A stretch of 64,000 nucleotides of DNA, taken from contig JANNRJ010000017.1 of the NCBI GenBank assembly GCA_031401235.1, positions 13,737 through 77,736 of the forward strand, in the 5' to 3' direction. Origin of the DNA: UBA3006 sp031401235. GTDB taxonomy: Bacteria; Actinomycetota; Acidimicrobiia; Acidimicrobiales; Ilumatobacteraceae. The notes below the pieces were generated by a model. It saw nothing but the letters and a program-made list of their open reading frames with translations. It searched no databases and had not been told where the DNA came from. This document shows, piece by piece, positions 1 to 8,118 of this stretch. How positions within the stretch are numbered: position 1 is the stretch's first letter; each line of letters begins with the position of its first letter. Position numbers and translations under genes: made by a program.

Positions 1-295
1 CGCCCGCTCTTACGCCAAAGACTTCGTCACCGATCGCGAACTGGCTAACGTATGCTCCGATCGCTACAACTTCGCCGGCCAGCTCGCTGCCGAGAATTTT
101 CCTCTTCGGTCGAATGAGACCGGTGACGAAGCGGGAGATGAAATATTCGGCGCTGCGAAGGCCGCAGTCAGTTCGGTTGACCGTGGTGGAGTGAATTTTG
201 ACGAGGACTTCGTCATGTTTGGGCACCGGACGTTCGACTTCTTGAAGTCGCAAAACATCGGGACCACCGTACTTATCGTGGACGACGGCTCTCAT
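1..295 (-). CDS. MDR-superfamily zinc/quinone oxidoreductase, N-terminal part (runs off the window)
   Basis: The minus-strand frame opens at ATG 295 and is still open at base 1, so only about 98 N-terminal residues are present. They begin MRAVVHDKYGGPDVLRLQEV and include DEVLVKIHSTTVNRTDC and ILGSELAGEVVAIG. This is the GroES-like N-terminal half of medium-chain dehydrogenases of the quinone-oxidoreductase type (NAD(P)H-dependent reduction of quinones or enones). The Rossmann half lies outside the window, so the exact substrate cannot be judged. The start lies 4 bases after the stop of the Nudix-type regulator, so the two are probably cotranscribed and the regulator may control this enzyme. 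Confidence 0.85.
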   Translation of the reverse strand, partial: MRAVVHDKYGGPDVLRLQEVERPVPKHDEVLVKIHSTTVNRTDCGLRSAEYFISRFVTGLIRPKRKILGSELAGEVVAIGAYVSQFAIGDEVFGVRAG

Positions 296-299
296 GAAT

Positions 300-1022
300 T
301 TACTTCCCGTCCTTCGCGCGTTGCGGACGTCGAATTGGTCCGCCGTGCTTCCATGTTCGTTTTGCTCGAAACAATTCGGCGGGCTTTCCGCCAGTAGAGC
401 CTGACCGAGCTCGGCGACCGGTCGGGATGACCCAGCCATCTTCGGCTGTAACGCTCCGTCGGAAATTTGCGCCATCAAGTTGCACGCCCCATACGGCTTC
501 GTATACCGCTCGCAATTCAGCCAAGGTAAACGTCGTTCCGACAAACGCGGTGGCAATTCCCGTGACTTCCAGTTCGACTCGAACATGATCAATTGCGTCG
601 TGCACGATTCGAAAATGGTCGAAAGCCAGATCGATTCTTCCGTTGAGCACGTCGGTTACCGGAATCAAAGCAGCCGCCGCGGCATCGGTTCCGGCCATGA
701 TCGCCCCCATGTCGCGCAACACCGCCAGATATCCGATTGTCACGACGTTCATTCGAGGATCACGCTCCGGATCGCCGTAGGCGCCGAACTGAGTGAGCAA
801 ACTTGCCGCATCGACACTGGTTTCTTCAACTAGTTCCCGCTTTGCCGCCTCGTCCAGTGTTTCTGTTGGACGCTTGAAGCCACCCGGGATTGCCCACATT
901 CCCTTAAATGGCGCCTCGCCACGACGCACCAGCAATACATGAAGCACGCCGGCCGACATCGTCAAGACAACAACATCAACGGTCACGGCAAACGCCGGAA
1001 ACCGTGATGGGTCATAATCCAT
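300..1022 (-). CDS. NrtR-like Nudix-domain transcriptional regulator
   Basis: About 240 residues. The N-terminal half is a Nudix fold with a recognisable Nudix box (GGFKRPTETLDEAAKRELVEE, matching G-x5-E-x7-REL-x-EE). The C-terminal half (FTLAELRAVYEAVWG through GWVIPTG) matches the winged-helix DNA-binding domain of NrtR regulators, which sense ADP-ribose-type ligands and usually repress NAD metabolism genes. ATG 1022 is preceded by a GAGG at 7-base spacing. An upstream in-frame GTG at 1055 lies only 7 bases after a -10 box and would give a leaderless 251-residue form. It heads a two-gene unit with the oxidoreductase, so the target may be local; the ligand is unknown. Confidence 0.8.
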   Translation of the reverse strand: MDYDPSRFPAFAVTVDVVVLTMSAGVLHVLLVRRGEAPFKGMWAIPGGFKRPTETLDEAAKRELVEETSVDAASLLTQFGAYGDPERDPRMNVVTIGYLAVLRDMGAIMAGTDAAAAALIPVTDVLNGRIDLAFDHFRIVHDAIDHVRVELEVTGIATAFVGTTFTLAELRAVYEAVWGVQLDGANFRRSVTAEDGWVIPTGRRARSGSTGGKPAELFRAKRTWKHGGPIRRPQRAKDGK

Positions 1023-1062
1023 TGGCACATCCTCTGCATTGGTTTTAGTCGCCACGACTCTT

Positions 1063-1104
1063 ACAGTACCAGCTGGTTATGGTCTTGTCAACCCAAACCT
1101 GACA
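1063..1104 (-). promoter_or_regulatory. Promoter with dyad operator for the Nudix regulator
   Basis: On the minus strand a perfect -35 TTGACA (1086-1091) is followed after 17 bases by TACTGT (1063-1068). The -35 is one arm of the dyad TGTCA-N9-TGACA (1086-1104). An operator overlapping -35 ahead of a regulator gene suggests autoregulation. The bases are seen directly; which protein binds is inferred. Confidence 0.55.
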
Positions 1105-1181
1105 GAGACTTTATTGACCCATTGCCAGACACAGTTCACCCAACTACTATCCGCATTAAGGAATGAACGAAGGAGCCCATC

Positions 1182-1757
1182 ATGCGTGATTCAGATCTGG
1201 CGCAAATTCATAGGCAGGCGCTGACGGCGACCCGCAAAGTAGTCGCTGGAATAAAGCCGAACCAGTGGCACGATTCGACACCATGCGCGGAATGGGACGT
1301 TCGAGAACTGGCCAACCACGTGATTTCTGGAAATTGGTGGGCAGCGGAGTTGGCCAATGGAGCAACGATTGCCAGCGTTGGCAACCGACTTGATGGCGAT
1401 GTCCTGGGTACCGATCCACTTCGCGCCTATGACGACTCCGCCGCGGTCGCAGCCGAAGTATTCGAACGCGAAGGTGCAATGTCTGCACCTTGTGCTGTTT
1501 CTTACGGACCGGTTCCTGGTTCGATGTACTGCGGTCACCGCTTTATCGATGTATTCGTACACGGTTGGGATCTGGCCAAGGCAACCGGACAATCAACCGA
1601 TCTCGACCCAGCCCTGGTCGCCGCATGTTTGGAAGTCGTGAAACCACAAGCCGAGATGTTCGCTGGTAGCGGAATGTTCGGCGACGGTGCGCCTTCACCC
1701 GTCGCCGGGACTGACCCGCAACGCGAATTGCTGACGATGCTTGGTCGAAACCCTTAG
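1182..1757 (+). CDS. TIGR03086-type DinB/mycothiol-dependent maleylpyruvate isomerase-like protein
   Basis: 191 residues starting at ATG 1182 behind AAGGAGCCC. The N-terminal helix-bundle signature TPCAEWDVRELANHV is typical of the MDMPI_N/DinB-like family, and the later CGHRFIDVFVHGWDLAKATG segment carries the histidines expected for a metal site. Members are mycothiol-dependent isomerases or thiol transferases of actinobacteria, and most are uncharacterised. The gene is divergent from the Nudix regulator and convergent with csoR. The family assignment is firm; the substrate is not known. Confidence 0.8.
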   Translation: MRDSDLAQIHRQALTATRKVVAGIKPNQWHDSTPCAEWDVRELANHVISGNWWAAELANGATIASVGNRLDGDVLGTDPLRAYDDSAAVAAEVFEREGAMSAPCAVSYGPVPGSMYCGHRFIDVFVHGWDLAKATGQSTDLDPALVAACLEVVKPQAEMFAGSGMFGDGAPSPVAGTDPQRELLTMLGRNP

Positions 1758-1783
1758 TTCTGAGGTCGAATTCTCGAGGAGTA

Positions 1784-2065
1784 TCAACTACGCATTAAAC
1801 GAGCGATGGCCGACGTGGCTTCCTCGATCTTTTCTTGGGCCTGTGGCCCGCCCGCGTGAACGGCATCGACGACACAATGTTCGAGATGGTCGTGCAGAAG
1901 TCCAAGTGATACTTGTTGAAGAGCTTTCGTGATTGCCGATACCTGATCGAGAATTTCAATGCAATACCGGTCTTCATCTACCATCCGAGCAATTCCGCGC
2001 ACCTGTCCTTCGATACGGGCGAGCCGCTTCGTGATATCTGTTTTCTGCATGTCATATGCGGCCAT
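1784..2065 (-). CDS. csoR: CsoR-family copper-sensing repressor
   Basis: 93 residues, all-helical DUF156/CsoR fold. The copper ligand pattern is visible: Cys in DRYCIEIL, then His and Cys in LLHDHLEHCVVDAV, the family's C-H-C triad. ATG 2065 follows AAAGGAG. It is the last gene of the copZ-(secreted protein)-copA-csoR unit, downstream of copA by about 50 bases, and should repress the operator at 5104-5122 until Cu(I) binds. The closest alternatives are RcnR/FrmR-type sensors, but those differ in ligands, and the copper neighbours settle the call. Confidence 0.9.
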   Translation of the reverse strand: MAAYDMQKTDITKRLARIEGQVRGIARMVDEDRYCIEILDQVSAITKALQQVSLGLLHDHLEHCVVDAVHAGGPQAQEKIEEATSAIARLMRS

Positions 2066-2116
2066 GGTTCTGCTCCTTTACATATGAGTGTCGTTGGCGA
2101 GAGGAATTTATCGCAA

Positions 2117-4384
2117 TCACGAGAATCGGCGTAAGCGAAGACTGTTGGATACGACGAACACGCTGGAAAAAGCCATTGCCGCACCGGCCAACATCGGATT
2201 GAGCAACCCCGATGCGGCAAGGGGCAGGGCAGCAATGTTGTAGGCAAACGCCCAGAATAGGTTTCCCTTTATCGTCGCCAATGTCCGTCGCGATAACCGA
2301 ATCGCATCGGCGGCGGTACGCAGATCTCCACGCACAAGAGTGAGATCGCTGGCCTCAATAGCGACGTCGGTGCCGGTACCCATTGCCAAACCGAGATCAG
2401 CTTGAGCAAGAGCAGCTGCATCATTCACTCCATCACCAACCATTGCCACCACTCGACCCTCGGCCTGCAGTCGAAGAATGACATCCACTTTGTCTGTCGG
2501 CAGCACCTCGGCAATTACCTCATCAATCCCCACTTGTGCCGCAATGGCATTCGCGGCGCGCGCATTGTCACCGGTCAGTAAAACAGGATGTAGCCCCAAG
2601 GCGCGAAGCGCAACAATTGCTTCTGCCGAGGTGTCCTTGATCGTGTCGGCCACGACGAGCATCCCCCGAACCACACCATCCCATCCGACGAAAACCGGAG
2701 TCTGGCCTGCGGCTTCGGACGCGTCGCGAGCAGTCGTCAGATCTTCGTCAAGTTGAAGCGACCAATCGCCAAGGAATCGCTCGCGGCCAACGATCACGGC
2801 ATGACCATCGACAACTCCCTGCACACCGAGGCCCTCGGTGTTACCGAATGACTCAACGGCACCAAGGGTGATGCCGCGCTTACGCGCTCCTGACGCAATC
2901 GCCACAGCAATGGGATGTTCGGACGCATCTTCCAAAGAGCCAGCGAAATACAACACCTCATCGGTCGTCGCTTGGGAAGTTGCAACTACATCGACGAGTG
3001 CCATCCGACCCGTTGTAACCGTGCCGGTTTTGTCGAGCACGATGGTGTCGACCTTGCGCGTTGATTCAAGTACCTCTGGACCTTTGATTAAAATGCCAAG
3101 TTGTGCTCCTCGACCGGTGCCGACCATCAGCGCAGTTGGTGTCGCCAATCCAAGAGCACACGGGCAGGCAATGATCAGCACCGCAACTGCCGCCGTGAAC
3201 GCCAAAGTTGCGCCGTCGGTGCTTGCTGCGGTGAGCCAAAACCCAAGTGTCATTGCCGCCAGCACGATCACTACGGGTACGAAGATTCCCGACACACGGT
3301 CGGCGAGACGCTGTATTTGCGCTTTCCCGGTTTGGGCATTCTCAACCAATAGTGCGATCTGAGCGAGGGCCGTATCCGCACCGACTCGTGTAGCACGCAC
3401 GACGAGCCGCCCGCCGGCGTTCATTGTCGCACCAACAACTACATCGCCAGGTCCGACCTCGACTGGTACCGGTTCACCGGTTACTAACGACGCATCTATT
3501 GCCGATGTGCCCTCTTCAACTACTCCGTCAGTGGCAATTTTTTCGCCAGGTCGGATGACAAATCGATCTCCGACAACCAGTTGCTCGACGGGGATTCGGC
3601 TCTCCACTCCATCGCGGAGAACGGCGACGTCCTTTGCGCCGAGTTCCAGCAATGCACGCAACGCCGCACCAGACCGCCGTTTGGCTAACGCTTCGAAATA
3701 TCGGCCGGCAAGAATAAACACCGTCAAGGCAGAGGCAACTTCGAGATAAATCTGACTCGAACCCATCCCTCTTTGTGGAGTGAGTGAGAAACCATGACGC
3801 ATTGATAAATCACCTGCGTCACCGACGAAAAGTGCGTACAGGGACCATCCGAACGCAGCCAACGTACCGACCGAAATTAGCGTGTCCATCGTCGCAGTTG
3901 CATGGCGAAGATTCGCCCACGCCGCACGATGGAATGGCCACGCACCCCATACCACCACCGGTGAGGTCAAGGTCAGCGACAGCCACTGCCAGCCATCAAA
4001 CTGCGATGCCGGAACCATCGTGAATAGCAGCACCGGAATCGACAAAACCGCTGATATCACGAGTCGCTGACGTAGAACTCGGGTCGGTTCATTCGGATCG
4101 GTGTCAACCGATTGGCCAACCACAGACATGTGGGCAAGACCTTTCGGTTGAGGAATTGCTGCCGTGTAACCGGCACCTTCGATTTGAGAAATGAGATCCT
4201 CGGTGGTCAAGGACGCGTCGGTGACGGTGATCCTTGCTTTTTCCGTCGAGTAGTTCACGGATGCGCTGACACCATCAAGTTTGTTCAGACGCTTTTCAAT
4301 TCTTGCCGCACATGACGCACACGTCATACCGCCGATATCGAGTTGCACATCCGACACTGTCGGTTCGGTGATATTGATACTCAT
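2117..4384 (-). CDS. copA: Copper-exporting P1B-type ATPase CopA
   Basis: 755 residues, full length. One N-terminal heavy-metal-associated domain (GMTCASCAARIEKRL, about residues 18-32) is followed by a membrane part with the metal-binding CPC in IIACPCALGLATP. Then come the phosphorylation motif DKTGT, the P1B-type SEHPIAVAIA (HP) motif and the hinge GDGVNDAAALAQADLGLAMG. It pumps Cu(I) out of the cytoplasm at the cost of ATP, receiving copper from CopZ. The start overlaps the stop of the upstream secreted-protein gene by 4 bases (ATGA), so translation is coupled. Confidence 0.96.
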   Translation of the reverse strand: MSINITEPTVSDVQLDIGGMTCASCAARIEKRLNKLDGVSASVNYSTEKARITVTDASLTTEDLISQIEGAGYTAAIPQPKGLAHMSVVGQSVDTDPNEPTRVLRQRLVISAVLSIPVLLFTMVPASQFDGWQWLSLTLTSPVVVWGAWPFHRAAWANLRHATATMDTLISVGTLAAFGWSLYALFVGDAGDLSMRHGFSLTPQRGMGSSQIYLEVASALTVFILAGRYFEALAKRRSGAALRALLELGAKDVAVLRDGVESRIPVEQLVVGDRFVIRPGEKIATDGVVEEGTSAIDASLVTGEPVPVEVGPGDVVVGATMNAGGRLVVRATRVGADTALAQIALLVENAQTGKAQIQRLADRVSGIFVPVVIVLAAMTLGFWLTAASTDGATLAFTAAVAVLIIACPCALGLATPTALMVGTGRGAQLGILIKGPEVLESTRKVDTIVLDKTGTVTTGRMALVDVVATSQATTDEVLYFAGSLEDASEHPIAVAIASGARKRGITLGAVESFGNTEGLGVQGVVDGHAVIVGRERFLGDWSLQLDEDLTTARDASEAAGQTPVFVGWDGVVRGMLVVADTIKDTSAEAIVALRALGLHPVLLTGDNARAANAIAAQVGIDEVIAEVLPTDKVDVILRLQAEGRVVAMVGDGVNDAAALAQADLGLAMGTGTDVAIEASDLTLVRGDLRTAADAIRLSRRTLATIKGNLFWAFAYNIAALPLAASGLLNPMLAGAAMAFSSVFVVSNSLRLRRFS

Positions 4385-4851
4385 GTCGGTTCAATCTCGA
4401 CAGTGAACGCGGCGGTGCGAATTCTGCCGGCATGGGCAAAATCAAAGAACAGTCGATACGTTCCCTCAGTCGGAAACTCAGCAATGAAATGAACCGAGCC
4501 ACTCGTCCCATCTATCGAACGCGAGCGAAGGTACCCGAGATCATTCGACCGAATAATTACCAGATGGCCAGCAGCGCCCAGATATGTCTCAGTTGTGATG
4601 GGCTCGCCAGCGAGCGAAACATCAAATACGAGCATGCTTTCGCCGACCACATGATCTCCGGACAGTGTCACTGTGTAGCCGTCGATATCGACACTTGTCG
4701 CAATTTCCGAGACATCGACGGGAGACATCAATGAATGATTTTCAGAAGTACTCACATCGATCGGACCGATTGCGGCGCCTGCCGCTGCGGCGAAACCAAA
4801 TGCGCCAACAACACCCAGCGCGAAGACGCCGAGTTTCCAGGCGGTTTTCAC
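4381..4851 (-). CDS. Secreted protein of the copper operon, function unknown
   Basis: 156 residues. The N-terminus MKTAWKLGVFALGVVGAFGF followed by an Ala-rich stretch is a signal peptide or anchor. The exported part looks like a small beta-sandwich (GHLVIIRSNDLGYL, later EGTYRLFFDFAHAG). It resembles exported proteins often found beside heavy-metal ATPases in actinobacteria. From memory those relatives have a histidine-bearing YLHxHP-like motif after the DLGYL segment; here the sequence reads YLRSRS, so an extracytoplasmic metal ligand may be missing. It overlaps copZ upstream and copA downstream by 4 bases each, so all three are translated together. It might assist copper handling outside the membrane. 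Confidence 0.65.
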   Translation of the reverse strand: MKTAWKLGVFALGVVGAFGFAAAAGAAIGPIDVSTSENHSLMSPVDVSEIATSVDIDGYTVTLSGDHVVGESMLVFDVSLAGEPITTETYLGAAGHLVIIRSNDLGYLRSRSIDGTSGSVHFIAEFPTEGTYRLFFDFAHAGRIRTAAFTVEIEPT

Positions 4852-5054
4852 TTGACGACTGCGAACCCGGCTTCATCCACGGCAGCGGCAAATGCACCTG
4901 GGTCTACCGGCGAATTCGACTCGACCTTGACTGATCCCGTTGCGAGATCCACATCAACTTTTGTCACGCCACTCAGTTTTGACACCTCTTTAGTGACCGA
5001 ACCAGCACAGTGACCGCAAGTCATTCCAGTAACTTTGAACGTTTCTACACTCAT
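4848..5054 (-). CDS. copZ: CopZ-type copper chaperone
   Basis: 68 residues, a single ferredoxin-like HMA domain with the metal site GMTCGHC near residue 10. It carries Cu(I) to CopA. ATG 5054 has a strong AAAGGAG upstream. It is the first gene of the copper unit, directly behind the CsoR-type operator and promoter. Its length and motif fit the family exactly. Confidence 0.93.
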   Translation of the reverse strand: MSVETFKVTGMTCGHCAGSVTKEVSKLSGVTKVDVDLATGSVKVESNSPVDPGAFAAAVDEAGFAVVK

Positions 5055-5103
5055 CTCAACTCTCCTTTACGAGACGGGATTGCCGGTCATCATTGATCAG
5101 CAA

Positions 5104-5122
5104 TATACCCACGGGGGGTACC
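5104..5122 (-). promoter_or_regulatory. CsoR-type operator upstream of copZ
   Basis: TACCC (5106-5110) and GGGTA (5116-5120) form the inverted repeat with a G/C run between them that is characteristic of CsoR copper operators. It sits just downstream of the -10 box, where bound CsoR would block transcription start. CsoR itself is encoded in the same unit. Confidence 0.75.
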
Positions 5123-5125
5123 TAT

Positions 5126-5154
5126 ATCATAGGCATCCCTTCGTGGTATTGCAA
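5126..5154 (-). promoter_or_regulatory. Housekeeping-type promoter of the copper operon
   Basis: On the minus strand TTGCAA (5149-5154), a 17-base spacer, then TATGAT (5126-5131). It lies inside the 3' region between nirK and copZ and points at copZ. The operator begins 4 bases after the -10. Confidence 0.65.
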
Positions 5155-5173
5155 CCGCATCGATTGTTCTCGG

Positions 5174-6568
5174 TCAGTGATTACCGAGAAGGGCGACATT
5201 GGCGTCGCCGACGGCAAAGAACCCCAGCGCACCCTTCCCCACATTCGAGAACTTGTGGGTGACCATTGGATACAGGCCATCTTCGGCGAAGGAGAACTCG
5301 ACAAAACCACCCTGTGATGGCTGGAGATCGAGTGCTTGGGCTCCACCCCGCCCGCTATCTGGCTGCAGTCGGTACGCACCTTCCTTGTACACGGTGTCAA
5401 ATACCGTGCCAACGATGTGGAATGCGGAGTTTTCACTGGGTCCGTCATTGAGTACCCACATCCGGTAGCGCGTATTGGCATCCACTTCGATCGGATCGAA
5501 CTTGTACTGGTTGTAGTACCCGTTAAAAACCACCGCATCCCAGTCATTATTCAGCATCTTGGTGAGATTCCCTGGCTTGCCATCGGGACCGAGGTACAAC
5601 TCGCTTTGCATAACCACGAACTCTTTGGCCACCGGAGCGAGATCCGGCGGATCAATAATGATCACGCCATACATGCCGTTACCGATGTGATGCAAAACGG
5701 GTGCAGTACCGCAGTGGTACATAAACGCCCCTGCGAATTGAGCAGTGAATTCATACACCAGCGATTCACCAGTTTGGATCGTGCGCATCTCATCGTCCCA
5801 AGCCACCATGCTGGCGTGAAAGTCGATGGAGTGACCGAGGGCCCCGCTATTTACCAAGGTGACTCGAAATGTGTCGCCCACTTTGCCGCGTAGCACCGGT
5901 CCAGGCACTTGGTTATTGAACGTCCACATCTCCTGCTTCACACCCGGGGCGACTTCCATCACTATCTCGGTGACTTCAAAGGTGACTTCGTGGACTGTGC
6001 CGGATTCGACCGGTGGAAGGACGGGGTCTCGGCCCTGCCAATCGGCTGCTGGCATAGCCTGAGGATCAATCACGGCACTGTCATCTGCTGTGCCGTCAGT
6101 ATGACCAGCTGCAGGCGCTGTGCCCGTGACATTAATGGTCATAATCATGCCTGCCTCTTTGTGTCCAGGTACCGAACACACCGCTTCGACGGATGCATCG
6201 AATGGTCCGAAGGTGACGGTCTCGCTGGCTCCTGGATCGAGCATCTCTGTGCGCTGAGCGTCACTCACCCACAGGTCGTGGGGAACTTTCCCGGTATTGG
6301 AGACCTGAAGTGTGATGGTCGCGCCGGGTGGCACATCAATGCTCGATGGCTTAATGAAAAAGTCACCGAGTTCGATATCGAACACCAGTGCATCGCCAGT
6401 TGTCACGACAGTATTGCTATCCGTCCCAGTAGTTTTGCTACCGCTACTTCCGGAATTACCGAATGCCATCAATGAGACGATCAGCGCCGCGACTGCAACA
6501 AGTAGGGTCATCAGCCAAACAGCTTCTCGATTAATTGCGGCATATGTGCGTGAGGGTTGATCGCTCAT
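5174..6568 (-). CDS. nirK: Copper nitrite reductase NirK, membrane-anchored, with extra N-terminal cupredoxin domain
   Basis: 464 residues from ATG 6568, behind GGAGG. An N-terminal membrane helix (about residues 15-37) is followed by a plastocyanin-like domain with a copper site (VPHDLWV, then VCSVPGHKEAGM) and then the two NirK cupredoxin domains. HSIDFHAS supplies a type 1 His, the catalytic Asp and a type 2 His. MYHCG supplies a type 2 His and the type 1 Cys, with HHIGNGM behind. SAFHIVG holds the substrate-pocket His, and MVTHKFSN the type 2 His from the last domain. It reduces nitrite to NO outside the membrane; the added cupredoxin may be a built-in electron donor. Its position beside the copper operon fits the protein's copper demand. 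Confidence 0.88.
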   Translation of the reverse strand: MSDQPSRTYAAINREAVWLMTLLVAVAALIVSLMAFGNSGSSGSKTTGTDSNTVVTTGDALVFDIELGDFFIKPSSIDVPPGATITLQVSNTGKVPHDLWVSDAQRTEMLDPGASETVTFGPFDASVEAVCSVPGHKEAGMIMTINVTGTAPAAGHTDGTADDSAVIDPQAMPAADWQGRDPVLPPVESGTVHEVTFEVTEIVMEVAPGVKQEMWTFNNQVPGPVLRGKVGDTFRVTLVNSGALGHSIDFHASMVAWDDEMRTIQTGESLVYEFTAQFAGAFMYHCGTAPVLHHIGNGMYGVIIIDPPDLAPVAKEFVVMQSELYLGPDGKPGNLTKMLNNDWDAVVFNGYYNQYKFDPIEVDANTRYRMWVLNDGPSENSAFHIVGTVFDTVYKEGAYRLQPDSGRGGAQALDLQPSQGGFVEFSFAEDGLYPMVTHKFSNVGKGALGFFAVGDANVALLGNH

Positions 6569-6694
6569 TTAAGCCTCCGAGCCTTGATGATGTCTTGTCC
6601 CCAACTTACACAACATCGTTGGTTGGAACTAGCTACGAACGAGACGAAATAGGTCACACGGTTAGTACCTTCGTCGACCCCATGGCGAACGGTC

Positions 6695-7372
6695 TCAGTT
6701 AAGCGCTCGCAATTCATCCAATGAAAGACGACCGGTATATAGAGCCATCCCAATCGCGGCATGAATGTTCAGTGAATTAAGTGTCTTGATGTCATCCAAG
6801 GTGGTGATTCCACCGGCTGCGGTAATTTCGTGGTTCGTTGCGGCTCGAAGTTGGGCAAACCATTCCAGATCGGTACCCACCATCAAGCCTTCCTTGTCCA
6901 CATAGGTACACAAGAAACCACCACATGACGCGGCGAGGTCGGCCATCGCGTCGATTGCCGTAAACGCGGTCGACTCCTTCCAACCTTTGACAACAACTTT
7001 TCCACTTTTGGAATCGAGAGCGATCACAAGTTTCTCTACGCCCACGGCATCGACGATGTGGGAAAGATCTGGTGTAAACGCCGCCGTGCCGACAATTACT
7101 CGATGTGCGCCAAGCGCAATTAGTTCGGCGGCTCGCGCGGCGCTGCGCACTCCTCCGCCGACACGACAGCGAGCCCGCGCGCACAGTTGTTCGACGATCG
7201 TGGAGTTGTCGCCAGCCCCCATCGCCGCATCTAGATCGATGACCTGAATTTCTGGGAAGCCAGCGAAAAGTTCCAATGTGTCAAGCGGTGGTGCACCCTC
7301 AAGTGCTTTGCCTTGTCCCTGCACGAGTTGCACGACCTTGCCACCCATCAGATCGATGCAGGGAACAATCAT
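6695..7372 (-). CDS. hisA: HisA-type ProFAR isomerase (divergent, not PriA-like)
   Basis: 225 residues, slightly short for a TIM-barrel HisA. It begins MIVPCIDLMGGKVVQL, with the catalytic Asp in CIDL, and has the phosphate-binding CRVGGGVRS and AAGGITTLDD loops. Where actinobacterial PriA and typical HisA have T-D-x-x-(R/K)-D-G, this protein reads TYVDKEG, closer to the plant/yeast HIS6/HISN3-like variety. It converts ProFAR to PRFAR in histidine synthesis. It is the last gene of the his operon and overlaps hisF by 4 bases. A separate TrpF would be needed if, as it appears, this is not the dual-function PriA. Confidence 0.85.
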   Translation of the reverse strand: MIVPCIDLMGGKVVQLVQGQGKALEGAPPLDTLELFAGFPEIQVIDLDAAMGAGDNSTIVEQLCARARCRVGGGVRSAARAAELIALGAHRVIVGTAAFTPDLSHIVDAVGVEKLVIALDSKSGKVVVKGWKESTAFTAIDAMADLAASCGGFLCTYVDKEGLMVGTDLEWFAQLRAATNHEITAAGGITTLDDIKTLNSLNIHAAIGMALYTGRLSLDELRALN

Positions 7373-8118
7373 CGGCGAACCGCGATGTGCTGATCAGCGA
7401 GAAAGTTCTTGAGTTCAGCGATGGTAAGTGATCCAAAATGAAATACCGAGGCGGCGAGAGCCGCATCGGAAACTAGCAACACATCGCGGAAGTCTTCCAG
7501 CGATCCGGCGCCACCAGAGGCAATCAAGGGAACCCGCGTTGCATCATGCACCGCCTTGGTGAGCGCCAGATCAAAGCCGCCCTGCACACCGTCAGTGTCC
7601 ATTGACGTCAGCAGAATCTCACCGGCACCAAGTGCATCGCCGGATTGCGCCCAGTGCACAGCATCGATGCCTTCATCGTGGCGACCACCCGCGGTGAACA
7701 CACTCCAGCCCGATGCCGAGCGGCGGGCATCGATGGCAAGGACGACTGCTTGACTGCCAAATTCCTCGCTGAGTTCATGCAATAGCTCAGGTCGACGAAC
7801 TGCAGAAGTATTGACACTGACTTTGTCGGCACCAGCGTGCAAGATTTTTCGTGCATCTGCCACTGAACGGATCCCCCCGCCAACGGTGAGAGGAATGAAC
7901 ACCTGTTGCGCCGTGCGAGATACAACGTCGATCATGGTTTCGCGATTGTCGCTGGAGGCAGCGATGTCGAGAAACACCAATTCGTCTGCTCCTTCGTCGT
8001 TGTATCGCTTAGCCAGTTCAACCGGGTCACCTGCATCGCGAAGATTGACAAAATTGACACCCTTAACAACTCGACCATTGTCCACATCCAGACACGGGAT
8101 GATTCGTTTGGTCAACAT
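7369..8118 (-). CDS. hisF: Imidazole glycerol phosphate synthase, cyclase subunit HisF
   Basis: 249 residues, full length. It begins MLTKRIIPCLDVDNGRVVKG, with the catalytic Asp in CLDV and the second Asp in the SMDTDG segment. The TVGGGIRS and SGGAGSLEDF loops bind phosphate. Together with HisH it turns PRFAR plus ammonia into IGP and AICAR. The gene directly follows hisH, whose stop codon ends at 8119 one base upstream of the HisF start at 8118, and it overlaps hisA by 4 bases. Confidence 0.96.
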   Translation of the reverse strand: MLTKRIIPCLDVDNGRVVKGVNFVNLRDAGDPVELAKRYNDEGADELVFLDIAASSDNRETMIDVVSRTAQQVFIPLTVGGGIRSVADARKILHAGADKVSVNTSAVRRPELLHELSEEFGSQAVVLAIDARRSASGWSVFTAGGRHDEGIDAVHWAQSGDALGAGEILLTSMDTDGVQGGFDLALTKAVHDATRVPLIASGGAGSLEDFRDVLLVSDAALAASVFHFGSLTIAELKNFLADQHIAVRR

